Origin: an uncultured Bacteroidales bacterium
Lineage (GTDB): Bacteria; Bacteroidota; Bacteroidia; Bacteroidales; Bacteroidaceae
Length of the DNA: 64,000 nt
Direction: 5' to 3'
Assembly: GCA_902798685.1 (NCBI GenBank)
Contig: CADBXO010000015.1
Coordinates: 18,922-82,921, forward strand
Shown: one piece after another, positions 47,714 through 56,003 of the stretch
How the letters are laid out: the number at the start of each line of letters is the position of its first letter
Numbering within the stretch: the first letter of the stretch is position 1
Program-made: the position numbers and the translations under genes
Notes under the pieces: model-generated
The model's input: only the letters and a program-made list of their open reading frames with translations
What the model was told of the DNA's origin: nothing
Databases searched by the model: none

Positions 47714-47839
47714 ATGAAACGCAGATCAATCAGAAACAACAACAATTTCCTTCTGGGCTCACTCGTAATGATAGTGGCCGTGCTCGTTATTGTTGTTTTG
47801 TTCCTCTACATGTCATTCCGACTCTCAACTCCTCAATGA
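47714..47839 (+). CDS. Small single-pass membrane protein (41 residues)
   Basis: A 42-codon open frame: a basic head (KRRSIRNNNN) followed by about 22 hydrophobic residues (LLGSLVMIVAVLVIVVLFLY) and a short tail, SFRLSTPQ. This is the plan of a bitopic inner-membrane microprotein. A good -7 element stands just upstream. Its last 53 bp overlap the 3' end of the S41 protease gene on the other strand. No family is recognised. It could be a chance open frame, but promoter, start and membrane plan agree. Confidence 0.5.
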   Translation: MKRRSIRNNNNFLLGSLVMIVAVLVIVVLFLYMSFRLSTPQ

Positions 47840-49409
47840 GAAGGGGAGGCCAGAATGGAGTCGTAACGCTTACGGTCACCTCCATCGCGATAACCCGCTC
47901 CAGGTCACTGCGGAACACATCCAAGTCATTCTTAAGGTCATACTGAAGCTTGCTCTCCAGTGACTTGAACTCATCCTGGGCCTTATCGGCCAGACCCTCC
48001 CTTTCAGCAATCTTTATGAGTGATGCAAGAGCCTTGCTGCTGTTGCTCTCATACTTGAAATCACTGTTGCACACAAACTCCTTGAAGCCGTTGTAGTCCT
48101 CATCGGTCAGCTTGAAATCCTTTGCCGGCGCGATGGTCTCATGTCTGGCGCACCACTGATTCGCAAAGTCAAACAGCACCACGTTCTGGGCCAGATAATA
48201 GAGAATGTCGGGCATGGTGTCCTGCTTGCACACAACATCGGGTCGGATTCCGCCGCCGTCACGAACCGGTCGGCCCGCTGCGGTGTAGAACACATTGGTC
48301 AGACTGTCGGGAATATGCTGTGCCTGTCCCTTGTCATTACGCTTTGAGTAGTCAATCTCCTGGATGCAGCGTCCGCTGGGGATGTAGTACTTGGCTGTGG
48401 TAACCTTCAGGGTACCGTTGAACGGCAGCATACGGGTGGTCTGCACCAGACCCTTTCCGAACGTACGCACGCCAACTATCACCGCACGGTCCAGATCCTG
48501 CAGGCTTCCTGCCACGATCTCAGAGGCCGATGCAGACTGGTCATCGGTCAAAACCACAAGAGGAATATCCACATCAATAGGGTTGCGCTGAGTGTAATAG
48601 GTCGTTTCGGCCTGCATATACTTTCCGCGTGTCTCAACCAGTTTGGTGTCCTTGGGAACGAACAGGCCCACAATCTCAACCGCCTCGTTAAGCAGTCCGC
48701 CGCCGTTGCCGCGCAGATCCAGCACGATACCTTTGGCACCCTGCTCCTTAAGTTCAACCAGAGCCTTCATCACGCTCTTGGAACAGTTCTCGGTGAATTG
48801 TTCCAGCAGAATGTAACCGTAACCCTTGTACATACCGTAATAAGGAACGGCAGGCAGTGCAATCACGCTGCGAACCACGTCGATGCTCAGCGAATCCTCT
48901 ACACCCGGACGGCGAACCGTAACCGTAAGCTTGCTGTCAGCCTCACCGCGAAGATGGTCGCTCACATATGATGACGGCTTGCCCTTCATGCACTCACCGT
49001 TTATGCTCAGAATCTCATCGCCCGCCTTAAGTCCGTAACGCGCAGCCGGCATACCCTCATAGGGCTCATCAATGTAGATATAGTCACGACCTGTGTACTG
49101 ACGTATCACCGCACCGATTCCGGCATACTTACCGGTGGTGATCATCTTAAGGTCCTTCATGTCATTCTCAGGGAAATACTCGGTATAAGGGTCAATGCTG
49201 CTCAGCATGGCCTGAATACCTCTCTCGATAGTCTTGGTGGGGTTGATGGTATCGACATAGAAACGGTCCAGCTCACTTACTATCTCGTGGAAAACCTCAA
49301 GATTCTTGGCAATCTCAAAGTTGTGGTCCTGGGACTTCTGGGCCGATGCCCCCGCACTTGCAAGTCCTAATATGGCGAAAAGGGCAATACCCTTGATAAA
49401 TCTCTTCAT
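47787..49409 (-). CDS. S41 family C-terminal processing peptidase
   Basis: A 540-residue exported Ser protease of the CtpA/Tsp type. After a signal peptide (MKRFIKGIALFAILGLASAG) there is a PDZ domain (AARYGLKAGDEILSINGECM) and the S41 catalytic domain with GIVLDLRGNGGGLLNEAVEI. The nucleophile Ser is in DDQSASASEIVAG and the Lys in TFGKGLVQTT. The about 100-residue C-terminal part is helical and Bacteroidota-specific. The start is ATG at 49,409; a further upstream frame adds ten residues and is less likely. Confidence 0.93.
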   Translation of the reverse strand: MKRFIKGIALFAILGLASAGASAQKSQDHNFEIAKNLEVFHEIVSELDRFYVDTINPTKTIERGIQAMLSSIDPYTEYFPENDMKDLKMITTGKYAGIGAVIRQYTGRDYIYIDEPYEGMPAARYGLKAGDEILSINGECMKGKPSSYVSDHLRGEADSKLTVTVRRPGVEDSLSIDVVRSVIALPAVPYYGMYKGYGYILLEQFTENCSKSVMKALVELKEQGAKGIVLDLRGNGGGLLNEAVEIVGLFVPKDTKLVETRGKYMQAETTYYTQRNPIDVDIPLVVLTDDQSASASEIVAGSLQDLDRAVIVGVRTFGKGLVQTTRMLPFNGTLKVTTAKYYIPSGRCIQEIDYSKRNDKGQAQHIPDSLTNVFYTAAGRPVRDGGGIRPDVVCKQDTMPDILYYLAQNVVLFDFANQWCARHETIAPAKDFKLTDEDYNGFKEFVCNSDFKYESNSSKALASLIKIAEREGLADKAQDEFKSLESKLQYDLKNDLDVFRSDLERVIAMEVTVSVTTPFWPPLLIEELRVGMTCRGTKQQ

Positions 49410-49451
49410 AGCGTTTGATATTTCCGCGAAGATATACATTTTGGAGGGGAC

Positions 49452-49485
49452 AAAAAAAAATCAGTCCCGATTTCTCGGAACTGAT
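49452..49485 (-). terminator. Terminator of tRNA-Asn
   Basis: An 11-bp stem (ATCAGTTCCGA pairs with TCGGGACTGAT, one G-T pair), loop GAAA, is followed by nine T on the minus strand. Confidence 0.92.
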
Positions 49486-49488
49486 CTG

Positions 49489-49562
49489 CGCTCCTTCTAG
49501 GACTTGAACCTAGGACCCCCTGATTAACAGTCAGATGCTCTAACCAACTGAGCTAAAGAAGC
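49489..49562 (-). tRNA. tRNA-Asn (anticodon GTT)
   Basis: A 74-nt cloverleaf. The acceptor stem GCTTCTT / AAGGAGC has one G-T pair. The anticodon loop CTGTTAA gives GTT, T-loop sequence GTTCAAGTC is present, and the discriminator is G, as is normal for tRNA-Asn. A -7 element TAAATTTG lies at 49,604-49,611. Confidence 0.95.
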
Positions 49563-49662
49563 ATTTTGTCACATTTGGAGCGGTACTGCTCTCAAACGCG
49601 GTGCAAATTTACCGCCTTTTTTGGAATATCCAACATCTGCGGGCAAAAAAAACGTCCAATTG

Positions 49663-50940
49663 TCACTTTTTTCTGCTTATCAGGATAGAAAGAATGACGC
49701 AGATACCCACGGCGAAGGGATAATAGAGGTAAGGAATGATCTGCGTGGTAGCCAGACCGGTCAGTCCCGCAGCCATCAGAAGCTGTGCGCCGTAAGGGAT
49801 GATACCCTGAACGAAACAGCTGAAAATATCCATCAGGCTGGCCGCCCTACGCTTTGGAATATCGAACTTCTCGGATATGTCATTGACGATACCACCCACA
49901 GTAATGATTGCGATAGTGTTGTTTGCCGTGCAAAGGTTGGCAAGAGCCGTAAGCAGGCCGATGCTGAACTCCGCCCCGCGACGTCCGTTGGCCCTGCTCA
50001 TCACGGTCCGCATTATGTAGGACAGTCCGCCGTTGTTACGGATAATACCCAGCATACCGCCCGCAAGCAGCGTCACGATAATCAGGTCGCCCATTCCGGC
50101 AATGCCCTGACCCATGGAACCCAGCCAGCTGAACCAGTCCAGAGTTCCCGTGCAGAAACCCACCAGAGCATTCAGGATAAGGCCGATGACCAGCACCAGA
50201 GTCACATCCATACCGTACAGCGCCAGCACTATGACCGATATGTAAGGCAGCAGTTTGAGCCATTCAATGGGATGGGTATCGGACACCGTCTCGATACTGA
50301 AACCCTTGAATATGTAATACCCTGTCACCACGATCACAGCCGGCAGCACGATCATAAGGTTGGCACGGAATTTCTCATGCATGGCGCAGCCCACCGCACG
50401 GGTAGCCGCGATGGTGGTATCGGATATGAATGAAAGGTTATCGCCAAAGAACGAACCGCCCACCACAAGCGCGGTAATCATAGCCTGGCTCATGCCAGTC
50501 TCCTGCGCTATTCCGCTGGCAATAGGAACCAACGCCACGATCGTGCCCACGCTAGTACCGATGGCCAGCGACACGAAACATGCCGTCAGGAACAGACCCG
50601 CAAGCAGAAAATGACTCGGGATGATATGAAGCGTAAAGTTTACCGTAGCCTCGATGGACCCGATCTCCTTGGCCGACCCCGCGAACGCACCCGCCAGCAT
50701 GAAGATCCACACCATCAGCATGATGTTCCAGTGGCCCGCGCTCTCCGAGAAGATATTCACGCGACGGCTCAGTTTACCCGGAGTGATAGCAATCGCATAG
50801 ACCGACGCCGCAAGGAAGGCCGATGAAACCGGCACCTTGTAAAAGTCACCCGCCAGAAGCGACGACACCAGATAAACCACCAGAAAAACCACGATGGGAC
50901 TCAAAGCCAAGAGCCCCGGCATCTTTGCGCCTTTACCCAT
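49663..50940 (-). CDS. NhaC-family Na+/H+ antiporter
   Basis: A 425-residue polytopic membrane protein with about 11 hydrophobic segments. LAIGTSVGTIVALVPIASG and VVGGSFFGDNLSFISDTTIAATRAVGC are NhaC hallmarks (conserved Gly-Asp-x-x-Ser-x-x-Ser-Asp-Thr). It exchanges sodium for protons or, in some members, other solutes such as malate or lactate. It is followed downstream by tRNA-Asn and starts right after the manC stop. Confidence 0.88.
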   Translation of the reverse strand: MGKGAKMPGLLALSPIVVFLVVYLVSSLLAGDFYKVPVSSAFLAASVYAIAITPGKLSRRVNIFSESAGHWNIMLMVWIFMLAGAFAGSAKEIGSIEATVNFTLHIIPSHFLLAGLFLTACFVSLAIGTSVGTIVALVPIASGIAQETGMSQAMITALVVGGSFFGDNLSFISDTTIAATRAVGCAMHEKFRANLMIVLPAVIVVTGYYIFKGFSIETVSDTHPIEWLKLLPYISVIVLALYGMDVTLVLVIGLILNALVGFCTGTLDWFSWLGSMGQGIAGMGDLIIVTLLAGGMLGIIRNNGGLSYIMRTVMSRANGRRGAEFSIGLLTALANLCTANNTIAIITVGGIVNDISEKFDIPKRRAASLMDIFSCFVQGIIPYGAQLLMAAGLTGLATTQIIPYLYYPFAVGICVILSILISRKK

Positions 50941-52029
50941 TTAAGAGTACTTTTCGCCATACTTGAGCATGGCGTCATTGATATATTTCTTAAAGTCCGT
51001 CTCGTTGTTACGGCGGCAGATCACCAGCACATCGTCAGTATCCACCACCAGGAACTCGCTCAGGTCATCAATCACCACCAGTTTCTTCTCCTTGTTGCAC
51101 AGGAACATACTGTTGTTGCAGTTGTAAACCTGGTAATTGTACATACCCAGCACGTTGCCGTCGGCATCCTTGGCGCAATAGTCGTACAGCAGATCCCAGC
51201 TCTCGATATCGTTCCAGCTGAAATCACCTATCGTCATGCACACCTTATCGGTCTTCTCCAGGATACCGTAATCAATTGAAATACGGGGGAATGCCTCATA
51301 AACCGAGTAGAGCAGGCTGCGGCGCTCGTCGCGGTTGTGCTTGGTATCGTAAATGCGGTTGAACTGCGAAATCATATCCGGCAGATAGGTCTTGGCTATC
51401 TCAATGTAAGTGTTCACGTTCCACATCAGGATACCGGAGTTCCAGTAGAACTCACCGCTGTCCACAAACACCTTCGCAAAAGACTCCTCAGGCTTCTCGG
51501 TGAACGTACGAACGCTGTATATGCCATCGGCCACCTTCTCATCCATCTGGATATAACCGAAACGGGTTTCGGGACGTGTCGGTTTTATGCCAACTGTCAG
51601 GATGCAGTTGTTATCGGCCACATAAGACATACCCTTCTCTATCGCATCGATATACGGCTTCTCATCCTTGATTACAAGGTCCGATGGCACCACCAGCATA
51701 TTGGCGTTGGGATTTATGTCACGGATATGGTACGATGCCAGCGTGATGCTGGGCGCAGTACCCTTCATGACCGGCTCGCGCAGCACCTGCTTGGGATTCA
51801 GGTCCGGCAGCTGGTTGCACACATCCTCATAAAAAACCAGGTTAGTAGAAACTATTATGTTCTCCTCGGGAAATATCTTTCTCATTCGCTCAACGGTCTC
51901 CTTGAGCAATGTACGTCCGTTGTTGTTGAAATCCAAGAACTGTTTGGGCATGCCCTTGCGGCTCAAAGGCCAAAGTCGCGTTCCGAATCCGCCTGCCAGC
52001 ACAACGCAGAAATTATCTTGTCCTAACAT
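50941..52029 (-). CDS. manC: Mannose-1-phosphate guanylyltransferase
   Basis: A 362-residue nucleotidyltransferase that makes GDP-mannose from mannose-1-phosphate and GTP. VVLAGGFGTRLWPLSRKGMPKQF is the GTP-binding signature, VPSDLVIKDEKPY the metal motif, and FTEKPEESFA the sugar-phosphate site. It lacks the C-terminal isomerase domain, so it is the single-function form. GDP-mannose feeds surface polysaccharides. It abuts the NhaC gene, without spacing, but the link is probably not functional. Confidence 0.92.
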   Translation of the reverse strand: MLGQDNFCVVLAGGFGTRLWPLSRKGMPKQFLDFNNNGRTLLKETVERMRKIFPEENIIVSTNLVFYEDVCNQLPDLNPKQVLREPVMKGTAPSITLASYHIRDINPNANMLVVPSDLVIKDEKPYIDAIEKGMSYVADNNCILTVGIKPTRPETRFGYIQMDEKVADGIYSVRTFTEKPEESFAKVFVDSGEFYWNSGILMWNVNTYIEIAKTYLPDMISQFNRIYDTKHNRDERRSLLYSVYEAFPRISIDYGILEKTDKVCMTIGDFSWNDIESWDLLYDYCAKDADGNVLGMYNYQVYNCNNSMFLCNKEKKLVVIDDLSEFLVVDTDDVLVICRRNNETDFKKYINDAMLKYGEKYS

Positions 52030-52151
52030 AGTACCTTTTTTCGTGTGCTACGAAGATATTGCATATTTGGACTAATCCAAGCGTTTGGCCGTTAAAATAG
52101 CGCAAAACCAAAAAAAACGGCGGCATTACCCTATGTTTCATCAAATTATTG

Positions 52152-52159
52152 TACCTTCG
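52152..52159 (+). promoter_or_regulatory. tRNA-Leu promoter -7 element
   Basis: TACCTTCG is one base from TAnnTTTG and lies 18 nt before the tRNA. Confidence 0.45.
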
Positions 52160-52177
52160 CGGCGGTTTTGACACCAA

Positions 52178-52259
52178 GCCCAGATGGCGGAATCGGTAGA
52201 CGCGCTGGTCTCAAACACCAGTGGGGCGACCCGTGCCGGTTCGACCCCGGCTCTGGGTA
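52178..52259 (+). tRNA. tRNA-Leu (anticodon CAA)
   Basis: An 82-nt class II tRNA with a long variable arm. The acceptor stem is GCCCAGA / TCTGGGT (first pair G-T). The anticodon stem CTGGT / ACCAG encloses CTCAAAC, so the anticodon is CAA. The T-arm is GCCGG-TTCGACC-CCGGC, and the discriminator is A. The recombinase gene on the other strand ends inside it. Confidence 0.94.
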
Positions 52260-53809
52260 CTGTGCCGGGCTGTGAACAAAAACTCACAGCTCGGTCTTTT
52301 TTTATCCTTGCAACTATCTGATATTCCAAGCATTACAGCCGGGGCTGATTTCAAGTATGCGGTTCGACTTTTTTTCTCATCCAGAACCAGTTTTTCGGCC
52401 AAAATCGAACCAATCAATTCAATCCTCTCATTCACAGGAAGTTGCGTCAAAACATCTCCCAAGTTTGAAAACAGGCTTAAAGCTTTCGAAATCTTGTCGG
52501 CGATTGCTTTGTCAGATGGCTGGTTTAACAGGTCGTTCAGCTCAGATTCCCGTATGGCAATCTCACGTTTGAGTCTATCATTCAGCGACTCAAAACTTTC
52601 TGGTGATAGTTTATCTTCTAACAGATAGTTCTCTAACTTTTTTAATTGCCCTTCCCTCTCTGCTATCTCTTCATTCAACTTAGTAATACGATTACCCTGA
52701 GCCTTTCTGCTCTCACCAATGAAGTCATCACATATCTCCTTAATGAGGTTTATTTGGTAACTTGGCGGTGTCAGACTATTGAGAGACTCTTCAAACTGAT
52801 GATTCAAGTCGTCAGCCTTTATTCGGAACTTACATCCATCCTTGCAGTGGTAATAAGAATAGTATGCACTGCGACCCTTGCTCGACGAAGCACATAATTT
52901 CTTTCCACATACTGGACATCGCAGGAAATCGCGAAGATAGAAGTCGGGTCTAGGCATCTTGATAGTCTTCGTTTCTGCGTTCTTGAATTCGTTACTCCTA
53001 GTACGTTGTTTAGCTGGTCTGAGTATTTCTTGAACTTTGAAGAATGTTTTTGCGTCTATTAAAGGTTCATGTTCACCATTAACATACTGGTCTGGGTCAT
53101 CATTGTAAGCCGGAACGAAAATCTCACCTATATAAAAACGGTTACGTAGCATATCAAAGAATGATTGTCTCTCGCATTTGAGTCCACGCGATTTCATCTC
53201 ACGCCAAACAAGAGTCGGCGCCTTCAAACCTTTTGCTACCTCCTCAAATGCCTCTCTTACCAATGGCCCCATTTTTGGGTCTATCTCGACCCACTTGTTA
53301 TGGTCTCCCATGCATTTGTTTACATATCCCCGAGGTGCTTTATTTGCACACTTTCCCTTCAACAAAGTTGCATGAATACCATCACAGGTAGCCTTTGCAC
53401 GTTTATCATTATCGACTTCTGCCATCGCCAAATAAACACCTAGGAGTATTTTTGACTCAGACACTTTGTGGTCTATCCACTCCTCAATGGCATTAACCTC
53501 TATGTCGTTTTTCCTAAAACGCTTGATAAGCATATAACCGTCATCAATATTCCTTGACAGACGGTTCCATCTCAGGACAAGAAAGAAATCCACTCCTGAG
53601 TTCTTCTTGTTGAATTCAACTAGCGCTTTTTTCAATTCAGGGCGATTGGTCGTTTTTGCAGAGAAGTCCTCCCTGTAAACCCTTACAACACTGAAATCAT
53701 GCTTCGAGCAATAGTCTCTCAACTCTTTCTCCTGATGGTCAAGAGAGCAACCCTTGGCTTGCTCATCACTGCTTACGCGGCAGTAGAGAATTGCTTTTTT
53801 TCTATCCAT
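52211..53809 (-). CDS. Large serine recombinase (site-specific integrase)
   Basis: A 532-residue serine integrase. The N-terminal resolvase domain has YCRVSSDEQ with the nucleophile Ser13, RWNRLSRNIDDGYMLI, and EEWIDHKVSESKILLGVYLAMAEVDNDKRA. The recombinase domain (LVREAFEEVAKGLKAPTLVW) is followed by a zinc ribbon (CPVCGKKLCASSSKG, HCKDGC) and a coiled coil (RITKLNEEIAEREGQLKKLE). I chose ATG at 53,809 because it lies 7 nt past the stop of a small upstream gene; ATG at 53,845 is possible. The last about 16 codons come from tRNA-Leu sequence and the 17 before from its terminator, so the C-terminus is unusual. Confidence 0.9.
   Translation of the reverse strand: MDRKKAILYCRVSSDEQAKGCSLDHQEKELRDYCSKHDFSVVRVYREDFSAKTTNRPELKKALVEFNKKNSGVDFFLVLRWNRLSRNIDDGYMLIKRFRKNDIEVNAIEEWIDHKVSESKILLGVYLAMAEVDNDKRAKATCDGIHATLLKGKCANKAPRGYVNKCMGDHNKWVEIDPKMGPLVREAFEEVAKGLKAPTLVWREMKSRGLKCERQSFFDMLRNRFYIGEIFVPAYNDDPDQYVNGEHEPLIDAKTFFKVQEILRPAKQRTRSNEFKNAETKTIKMPRPDFYLRDFLRCPVCGKKLCASSSKGRSAYYSYYHCKDGCKFRIKADDLNHQFEESLNSLTPPSYQINLIKEICDDFIGESRKAQGNRITKLNEEIAEREGQLKKLENYLLEDKLSPESFESLNDRLKREIAIRESELNDLLNQPSDKAIADKISKALSLFSNLGDVLTQLPVNERIELIGSILAEKLVLDEKKSRTAYLKSAPAVMLGISDSCKDKKRPSCEFLFTARHSTQSRGRTGTGRPTGV
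52267..52303 (+). terminator. Terminator of tRNA-Leu
   Basis: A 9-bp stem GGGCTGTGA / TCACAGCTC (one G-T pair) is followed by a run of T. It overlaps the C-terminal codons of the recombinase gene. Confidence 0.88.
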
Positions 53810-53816
53810 TTCTTCT

Positions 53817-53957
53817 CTAATTAGTTTGCAATACTCCCCCTTCATCTGCCAACCTCAAAACTTCGTAGATAAAGTCTCGAAGTTCGATAACATCCTGATT
53901 TGTCATCCCTTTCCCCTTCTCTCCTAATAAAGCTCTGCACCTCTCAACAGACAACAT
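53817..53957 (-). CDS. Small protein upstream of the recombinase (46 residues)
   Basis: A short gene: MLSVERCRALLGEKGKGMTN is the first 20 residues, and the rest is helical and acidic (DVIELRDFIYEVLRLADEGG). Its TAG stop is 7 nt ahead of the recombinase ATG at 53,809, so the two are probably translationally coupled. Short proteins with an ERCRxLL start and an IRDxxY helix, as here, are in my recollection often found in front of Bacteroidota integrases. The frame remains open 13 codons further up (through QWQTQLEREPPAA) to a TGA, with no start codon, which suggests the gene has been shortened. Confidence 0.6.
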   Translation of the reverse strand: MLSVERCRALLGEKGKGMTNQDVIELRDFIYEVLRLADEGGVLQTN

Positions 53958-54255
53958 AGCAGCAGGCGGTTCTCTTTCCAGCTGCGTTTGCCACTGTCAT
54001 TCTCTTAAAGTTCATATTGTTCTTGTTATGTTTATGAATACGCAAGCAGGAACTCGTCTAGCTTGTGTACTCAATATAGTATATACAGAAAAAACAAAAA
54101 GTGGCGACATTTCAAGACACAAATTTCGTCTTTTAACATTTCCCCGTTCACCTACCAACAGCTAAATAAAGCTATATATCCGTTCATGTATTTCATAATA
54201 TATTGCTGATTATCATGTAATTACTACCTTTATAGTACAACAAAAGGAAGTGATT
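53958..54255. other. Intergenic region, island left part
   Basis: About 300 bp AT-rich. It holds one copy of a 28-bp promoter-like element (54,074-54,101) described below, and TACCTTTA (54,224-54,231) as a possible -7 element for the gene at 54,256. No other coding sequence is evident. Confidence 0.5.
54074..54101 (-). repeat. 28-bp promoter-like element, copy 1
   Basis: On the minus strand it reads CTTTTTGTTTTTTCTGTATA then TACTATAT. It is 25/28 identical to the copy at 57,418-57,445. The TTTTTG and TATATA parts resemble a -33/-7 pair directed toward the recombinase operon. Confidence 0.55.
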
Positions 54256-54618
54256 ATGGCAGAAAAAATAAGAAAACTCAAACATGACATCAAGGACGAT
54301 GACAGCTGGGAAGACATCATTACATCAATCTCTTGTGATACGTTCATAACCGCCCTCTCTGGTTTCATCGACATAGAACACAAAGTCGTCCACCTCAACC
54401 TTCCCAATGACAGGAAGGCTGTCATCCTATGTATTGACAAACGTACCCTTATGGCAGTCTGCGACAGAGCGCGGTCCATCTCCGACAAGGACTTTATTGA
54501 CATTTTTGATGAGGTTTTTATCTCAGAAGATGAGCTGCCTACGCGCCAGGAGTTCATCGATTTAGTAAGAGCAACTATCTCGGAGGCCGACCCTGTTGTT
54601 TTGGAATATATAATGTAA
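54256..54618 (+). CDS. Hypothetical island protein, 120 residues
   Basis: A small acidic protein with alternating helical segments (DDDSWEDIITSISCDTFITALS, SISDKDFIDIFDEVFISEDE) and one beta region (EHKVVHLNLPNDRKAVILC). No signal peptide or membrane segment. I do not recognise a family. The start is ATG at 54,256 with a clear Shine-Dalgarno AAGGAAG 6 nt upstream. It is 11 bp ahead of the next gene, so the two form an operon. The function is unknown. Confidence 0.7.
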   Translation: MAEKIRKLKHDIKDDDSWEDIITSISCDTFITALSGFIDIEHKVVHLNLPNDRKAVILCIDKRTLMAVCDRARSISDKDFIDIFDEVFISEDELPTRQEFIDLVRATISEADPVVLEYIM

Positions 54619-54629
54619 AGGAGAGCAAT

Positions 54630-55484
54630 ATGATACTCAATGATATTCGTGATATAGCCAAGGTCGTTTTGGGGTCTGGCCTTCCTGATAACCTTTACAA
54701 AGAGAACGGCCCCATCCATGAAAAGATGGCATCTGTGGCGAGTGTACTCGATATCACGCCTCGCCAGGTCGTAATGCTCACAGTTGCCATCCATATTGGG
54801 TCAAGGTCTGTAAACACAAGAACCATTGCACGATTTTGCGAGACTTCTGAGGAATACATCGAATCATATAGGTGGGACCTCCTCACACTCTGCTTAAAAG
54901 GATACCTACACATCTCCGATGTCTATCCAACTCACAAAGTGTATTGCGTGCCGTTCGGACTACTCGAATGCTGGGAAAAGGGGAAGGCCTTTCATACAGG
55001 CATAATTCCACCTAGCGATGCAAAGTACAACAGGATGCTGTTTGCCGACCAAGTTTACAACAATCTCCTGAAACCTTACTGGACTGGGAAAACAACCATA
55101 CTCAGCCAGAGTGTCAGAAGAAAGCTGGAAGGAATACTATACGAGTTCTCAAATTACTCGCTATGCCGACACCTCCATTTGGCTTGCCAAGAACAATTCT
55201 GCCCAAGCCCGTCTTTGGGGATGCACATTCTCCTGCTTATCATAGCGAACACTCTTCACCCGGTCGAAGTAAAGTTCCTAGGTAAGGATGAGGTACGAGC
55301 CATCCTGTTCGGTGATAAGCTGACAGAATCTGAGCAGGCAGAATACTACTGCACGCTGGATTTCCTATTGAAAACTAACAAACTTGACTGGGACGGAAGG
55401 TCATTGAAATTGGCTGGAATCTTTTATGACTGGGTAATAGGCGACCTGGATCTCGACCTTATTATACCGTATGAGCGATTGTAA
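54630..55484 (+). CDS. Hypothetical island protein with winged-helix-like N-terminus, 284 residues
   Basis: A cytoplasmic protein without a clear family. Residues about 45-105 (DITPRQVVMLTVAIHIGSRS, then IARFCETSEEYIESYRWDLLTLCLKGYLHI) recall the N-terminal helix-turn-helix of Bacteroidota AAA+ proteins on mobile elements, in which a first-repeat-like domain precedes the ATPase. Here no Walker motifs follow, so this would be the domain alone or a truncated form. Shine-Dalgarno AAAGGAGAG lies 6 nt before the ATG. The stop overlaps the next gene by 14 bp. Inferred only. Confidence 0.65.
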   Translation: MILNDIRDIAKVVLGSGLPDNLYKENGPIHEKMASVASVLDITPRQVVMLTVAIHIGSRSVNTRTIARFCETSEEYIESYRWDLLTLCLKGYLHISDVYPTHKVYCVPFGLLECWEKGKAFHTGIIPPSDAKYNRMLFADQVYNNLLKPYWTGKTTILSQSVRRKLEGILYEFSNYSLCRHLHLACQEQFCPSPSLGMHILLLIIANTLHPVEVKFLGKDEVRAILFGDKLTESEQAEYYCTLDFLLKTNKLDWDGRSLKLAGIFYDWVIGDLDLDLIIPYERL

Positions 55485-55998
55485 GACCACAATAAACTAT
55501 GAGTCCGGACATGAGTATGTGGACCTGGGCCTGAGCGTCAAATGGGCAACCTGCAATGTTGGTGCGGAAAGCCCTGATGGCTATGGCAGACGCTATATTT
55601 GTTGTAAGGACAAGAAGCAGGCATATGACACAGTAAATTTCAAATGGCATGGTAGATGGCGTATGCCATCGGTAGAAGAATTTCGTGAACTCATCGACAG
55701 TTGCACCTATGAATGGGAAGAGCATGACGGCGTACGCGGTATTCGATTTACCAGTACGAAACCAGGGTTAGAGGGCAAATCAATTTTCCTCAGAGCATCA
55801 GGATTCTTCGATATTGATGATGACGGGCCATACGAATACGGTATGTACTTGACTGCCAACCTTTCCTCGAATGAAGTTTCCCAATCTCAGCAAGCACAGA
55901 TACTCACCTTCGAAAAGGGTATATCATCAAAAGTTGAGTTTTCTTTTATGAGTCATGACCTCTACCCATGGGCCTGCGTAAGACCGGTGTTCTCATAA
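55471..55998 (+). CDS. FISUMP-domain protein without signal peptide
   Basis: A 175-residue protein with the Fibrobacter succinogenes major paralogous (TIGR02145, DUF1566-like) fold: YVDLGLSVKWATCNVGAESP near residue 16, then WRMPSVEEFRELIDSCTYEW and a C-terminal WACVRPVFS. Unlike other members, and unlike the two at 62,150-64,000, it has no signal peptide, so it may act in the cytoplasm. The YFAWGE motif is replaced by RYICCKDKK. It overlaps the preceding gene by 14 bp, forming the third gene of a small operon. Confidence 0.82.
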   Translation: MSDCKTTINYESGHEYVDLGLSVKWATCNVGAESPDGYGRRYICCKDKKQAYDTVNFKWHGRWRMPSVEEFRELIDSCTYEWEEHDGVRGIRFTSTKPGLEGKSIFLRASGFFDIDDDGPYEYGMYLTANLSSNEVSQSQQAQILTFEKGISSKVEFSFMSHDLYPWACVRPVFS

Positions 55999-56003
55999 CC
56001 GAG

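Noticed and set aside
49621-50433. 270-codon plus-strand frame rich in His and Gln
   Set aside because: It is the antisense of the NhaC gene, whose motifs are clear.
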